The notes beneath the pieces are model-generated. The model worked only from the letters and a program-made list of their open reading frames with translations. It did not search any database and was not told the origin of the DNA. From Thiodiazotropha sp040506275 (GTDB taxonomy: Bacteria > Pseudomonadota > Gammaproteobacteria > Chromatiales > Chromatiaceae): 64,000 bases of DNA. Position numbers and translations under genes: made by a program. Positions 61,735-64,000 of this stretch are shown here, piece after piece. How positions within the stretch are numbered: the stretch's first letter is position 1; the number at the start of each line of letters is the position of its first letter. The DNA is taken from NCBI GenBank assembly GCA_040506275.1, contig JBEVXD010000006.1:62001-126000 (forward strand), written 5' to 3'.

Positions 61735-62454
61735 ATGAGTGACCAACCTTCAGTATTGATTCTCGGTATCGGTAATCTGCTTTGGGCTGACGAGGGGTTT
61801 GGTGTGCGTGCCCTGGAGAGCCTGCAACGAACCTTTTCATTTCCTTCCAATGTCCGCTTGTTGGATGGAGGAACCCAGGGCATCTACCTGGTGCAGCATA
61901 TTCGCGAGGCGGATGTACTGGTGGTGTTCGATGCTGTGGATTACGGCCTGCCCGGCGGTACTTTAAAACGGGTAGAAGGTGACCAAGTGCCGAAGTTTCT
62001 TGGTGCAAAAAAGGTCAGCTTGCATCAGACCGGTTTTCAAGAGGTTTTGGCGATGGCTGAGATGCTGGGTGACTATCCTCAACATCTGTTGCTGGTCGGG
62101 GTACAGCCCGCCTTACTGGAGGATTTCGGTGGCAGTCTGCAACCGGAGGTAAAAGCGCAAATAGATCCGGCTATAGATCTGGCTTTAGAGTACCTGGAGG
62201 GTTTTGGTGTTTATGCAAAACGCCGGGAAGTCCCTCTCTCTCCCGATACCCGAATTCAAGGTGCAATATCCGATATTCATCTCTATGAAGCTGAGCGTCC
62301 CTCGGAGGTCGATGCCTGTCGGGCAGGGGATGCCAGAGTGTTGGATTCCGATGCATTTTGTGTGACCTATCGTCCTGCCGCCCTGGATGGGGAGGCAGTC
62401 AGTGTCGGGGTCGATGCGCATCTGGATAAATACAGAAACGGTGGGTCGAAATAG
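61735..62454 (+). CDS. hyaD: Hydrogenase maturation endopeptidase
   Basis: 239 residues. GIGNLLWADEGFGVRAL and the metal-binding Glu/Asp/His set (DGGTQGIYLV, FDAVDYGLPGG, HQTGFQEVL) are HyaD/HupD features. It removes the hyaB C-terminal tail after nickel insertion. The C-terminus is about 40 residues longer than usual and of low complexity. It overlaps hypC. Confidence 0.95.
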   Translation: MSDQPSVLILGIGNLLWADEGFGVRALESLQRTFSFPSNVRLLDGGTQGIYLVQHIREADVLVVFDAVDYGLPGGTLKRVEGDQVPKFLGAKKVSLHQTGFQEVLAMAEMLGDYPQHLLLVGVQPALLEDFGGSLQPEVKAQIDPAIDLALEYLEGFGVYAKRREVPLSPDTRIQGAISDIHLYEAERPSEVDACRAGDARVLDSDAFCVTYRPAALDGEAVSVGVDAHLDKYRNGGSK

Positions 62455-62756
62455 TGTGTATCGGTATTCCCATGCAGGTGGTCTCTTGCGAAGGTACTTA
62501 TGCCCTCTGTGAAGGTATGGGCGAAAGCCGAATGGTGGATACCCTGCTTGTAGGTGATCAACAGCCAGGCAGTTGGTTGCTGGTGTTTCTGGATAGCGCC
62601 AGAGAAGTTTTGAGTGAGCAGCGTGCTGATCAGATACGTCAGGCCTTGCTTGCGCTTGATATGGCGTTACAGGGTGAAACAGAGGTTGGCCATATGTTTG
62701 CTGACCTGGTGGATAGGGAACCCCAACTGCCTGAACATCTTAGGTCCAAACAGTAG
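62454..62756 (+). CDS. hypC: HypC/HupF-type hydrogenase chaperone
   Basis: 100 residues from GTG 62454, overlapping the hyaD stop by one base. MCIGIPMQV carries the essential N-terminal Cys-2; GSWLLVFLDSAREVL is the conserved core. It delivers the Fe(CN)2CO unit to the large subunit precursor; the HupF variant is used under oxygen. Confidence 0.93.
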   Translation: MCIGIPMQVVSCEGTYALCEGMGESRMVDTLLVGDQQPGSWLLVFLDSAREVLSEQRADQIRQALLALDMALQGETEVGHMFADLVDREPQLPEHLRSKQ

Positions 62757-62812
62757 TGGTGCCAGGTCCGTTAAATTGAAGATGGAATGGAGTTAGCTTA
62801 ACCATCGAGACC

Positions 62813-62876
62813 TGGTGGGGCATGGCCCCACCCTACGCTTCGAAAGTGTAGGTAGGGTGGGGCCATGCCCCACCAG
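62813..62876. repeat. Palindrome pair GGTGGGGC/GCCCCACC
   Basis: TGGTGGGGCATGGCCCCACC and GGGTGGGGCCATGCCCCACC face each other around CTACGCTTCGAAAGTGTAGG. It is a different sequence from the GGTGCGGC family but of the same shape. It lies between hypC and hyaE. Confidence 0.8.
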
Positions 62877-62969
62877 AAAGAGTGAGTCATCCTCACACAT
62901 TCATGATTTTGAATTAAATTCTCGAATACCAGTGATATTCGTAACAGGTCCTAATTACAGGAGATCAGC

Positions 62970-63395
62970 ATGGCTTCAGCCTTGATCAATCAACTCATAG
63001 AGCAGAGAGGTATTGCTGTTGTCGACGAGCAATCCCTTGATAGCTTAACGCGGAATCAGAGAAATACGTTGTTGTTCTTTACAGAGAACCCTGTGCAATT
63101 TCCTGAGAGTAACGATGTGGCTGTTGTGTTGCCCCTGTTGATGGATGCTTTTGTTGATCGATTTCAAGTTGGCTTGGTCGATCGGTCATCTGAACATCAG
63201 CTTCATGCCCGCTTCCCTTTCGATGGTTGGCCGGCACTGGTTATGCTCAAGGATGGTGACTATGTCGGTGCCATCTCACGTATGCAGGACTGGGATGTCT
63301 ATCTGTCTGAAATTGAGCGCCTTCTGAATGCTGAGCCTGCTGGGATAAAACCGATCGGTATCCCTGTAGTGAGCGCAGATTCCTGTAGTCATTAA
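62970..63395 (+). CDS. hyaE: Hydrogenase expression protein HyaE/HupG
   Basis: 141 residues with a thioredoxin-like fold but no CxxC. NTLLFFTENPVQFPESNDVA, FPFDGWPALVML and GAISRMQDWDVYLSEI match HyaE. It is thought to act as a chaperone for the Tat-exported small subunit. It precedes hyaF. Confidence 0.93.
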   Translation: MASALINQLIEQRGIAVVDEQSLDSLTRNQRNTLLFFTENPVQFPESNDVAVVLPLLMDAFVDRFQVGLVDRSSEHQLHARFPFDGWPALVMLKDGDYVGAISRMQDWDVYLSEIERLLNAEPAGIKPIGIPVVSADSCSH

Positions 63396-63410
63396 CCCGG
63401 GACAACCACC

Positions 63411-64000
63411 ATGAATGAAATTAATATTCCTGTCACTGTCAGTGGCCCTGGTTCACAACCAGAGGAGGAGGATGGTTCAAGTATTGATATCCTTGAATTG
63501 CCTTCTGAAATGACCACCTTCAGCATGCCGGAGATACCAGATGCTGAGGATTTGGATGGTTTACAAGAGGGTATGTCCATACTCAGGAAACTTGATGAAG
63601 TAGTGAAACTACAAGCCGGATTGAGAACCGTGCAACCAGAGAGTGTCGATATTACTCACCTTGATCCTGCAAATAGTGAGCTGGTCGACCAGGTGCTTGG
63701 AGAAGGTGAAGTGAGCATGGTCTATAGCTCGCCTGATTGCAGTGCGCGGATACAGGAATCGGTGATGGCTGGGCTTTGGCGGGTCAGATATTTCGACCAA
63801 TCAGGTGAACGGATATCGGATACCATCGAAGTGGCCTATGTACCCAAGCTATGTCAACGTCATGTCTTCAAACATGCTTCTCATCGTGTTGAGACCCAGC
63901 GAGATGCAATACCCAACGGGGTTATCAATGCGCCGCCTTTGGTTGCTGAGATCAACGACAAAGTTGCTGAGTATCGGCCTGGCCGGGAGAGTCATGTAAT
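63411..64000 (+). CDS. hyaF: Hydrogenase expression protein HyaF/HupH, 5' part
   Basis: 196 codons are open from ATG 63411 to the window end. The acidic N-terminus, LPSEMTTFSMPEIPD, a QAGLRTVQPESVDITHLDPANSELVDQVLGEGEVS block (positions about 63610-63714) and MAGLWRVRYFDQSG are typical. It helps Fe-S insertion or quality control of the small subunit. The gene is truncated by the window. Confidence 0.92.
   Translation, partial: MNEINIPVTVSGPGSQPEEEDGSSIDILELPSEMTTFSMPEIPDAEDLDGLQEGMSILRKLDEVVKLQAGLRTVQPESVDITHLDPANSELVDQVLGEGEVSMVYSSPDCSARIQESVMAGLWRVRYFDQSGERISDTIEVAYVPKLCQRHVFKHASHRVETQRDAIPNGVINAPPLVAEINDKVAEYRPGRESHV

Overview
The window looks like chromosome of a gammaproteobacterium, most likely a sulfur-oxidising or chemolithoautotrophic member of the Chromatiales/Sedimenticola/Thiodiazotropha type. 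That placement is inference from gene content: the pncC-thpR / recA-recX-alaS-lysC-csrA-tRNA-Ser block is typical of gammaproteobacteria, and it sits with an O2-tolerant uptake [NiFe] hydrogenase and a locus rich in multiheme cytochromes. The window is a scaffold: 100 N at 22167-22266 mark an assembly gap inside a repeat. Three families of small palindromic or terminal-inverted-repeat elements are scattered between the genes.

Layout. 1-7.8 kb: end of dsbC, a PP2C phosphatase/FHA pair, PilZ protein, dodecin, mutS, a small cupin and a reverse transcriptase. 7.8-8.1 kb: an apparent retron-type non-coding RNA locus directly upstream of the reverse transcriptase, with a promoter and paired a1/a2-like arms. 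8.2-11 kb: accessory island with a putative HExxH metalloprotease plus lipoprotein pair, a frameshifted HEPN-like gene and the tail of an SNF2 helicase. 11-13.3 kb: a glycosyltransferase and an LpxH-like metallophosphoesterase that look like the agt/plcP lipid-remodelling pair, divergent from dgkA. 13.4-20.9 kb: a compact operon-like cassette of Nudix, PhoU-like/APH fusion, ATP-grasp, HprK-related kinase, SixA-Nudix fusion, histidine phosphatase, metallophosphoesterase and amphi-Trp protein. This is a GAK-type system whose biochemical function is, to my knowledge, unknown. 21-31 kb: housekeeping DNA repair, translation and amino-acid genes. 31.2-32.1 kb: tandem composite repeats seeded by an inverted copy of the tRNA-Ser tail. 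32-45 kb: HAD and NADAR proteins, flavodoxin, a AAA+ ATPase with a large unassigned N-terminus, GST, a rhodanese-grxD-bolA operon, a CHASE-GGDEF cyclase, an orphan sucA, YciI and TetR. 45.8-47.7 kb: a Na+/phosphate-type transporter with two small companions. 48.4-54.9 kb: two divergent electron-transfer operons with 25 CxxCH motifs, one an octaheme tetrathionate-reductase-family cytochrome with cytochrome b and a pentaheme cytochrome, the other a HAO-like octaheme cytochrome with a NapC/NirT quinol dehydrogenase. 57.2-64 kb: hyaABC-D-hypC-EF hydrogenase operon, interrupted by repeat insertions and cut by the window end.

How parts fit together. The hydrogenase could feed electrons to quinone through HyaC, and the NapC-like protein could pass quinol electrons to the HAO-like enzyme for N-oxide reduction. 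The plcP/agt pair, dgkA, the PhoU-like domain and the Na/Pi-type carrier suggest attention to phosphate economy. The strongest leads for new biology are the retron-like locus, the GAK cassette, and the TIR element family that supplies stop codons to neighbouring genes.
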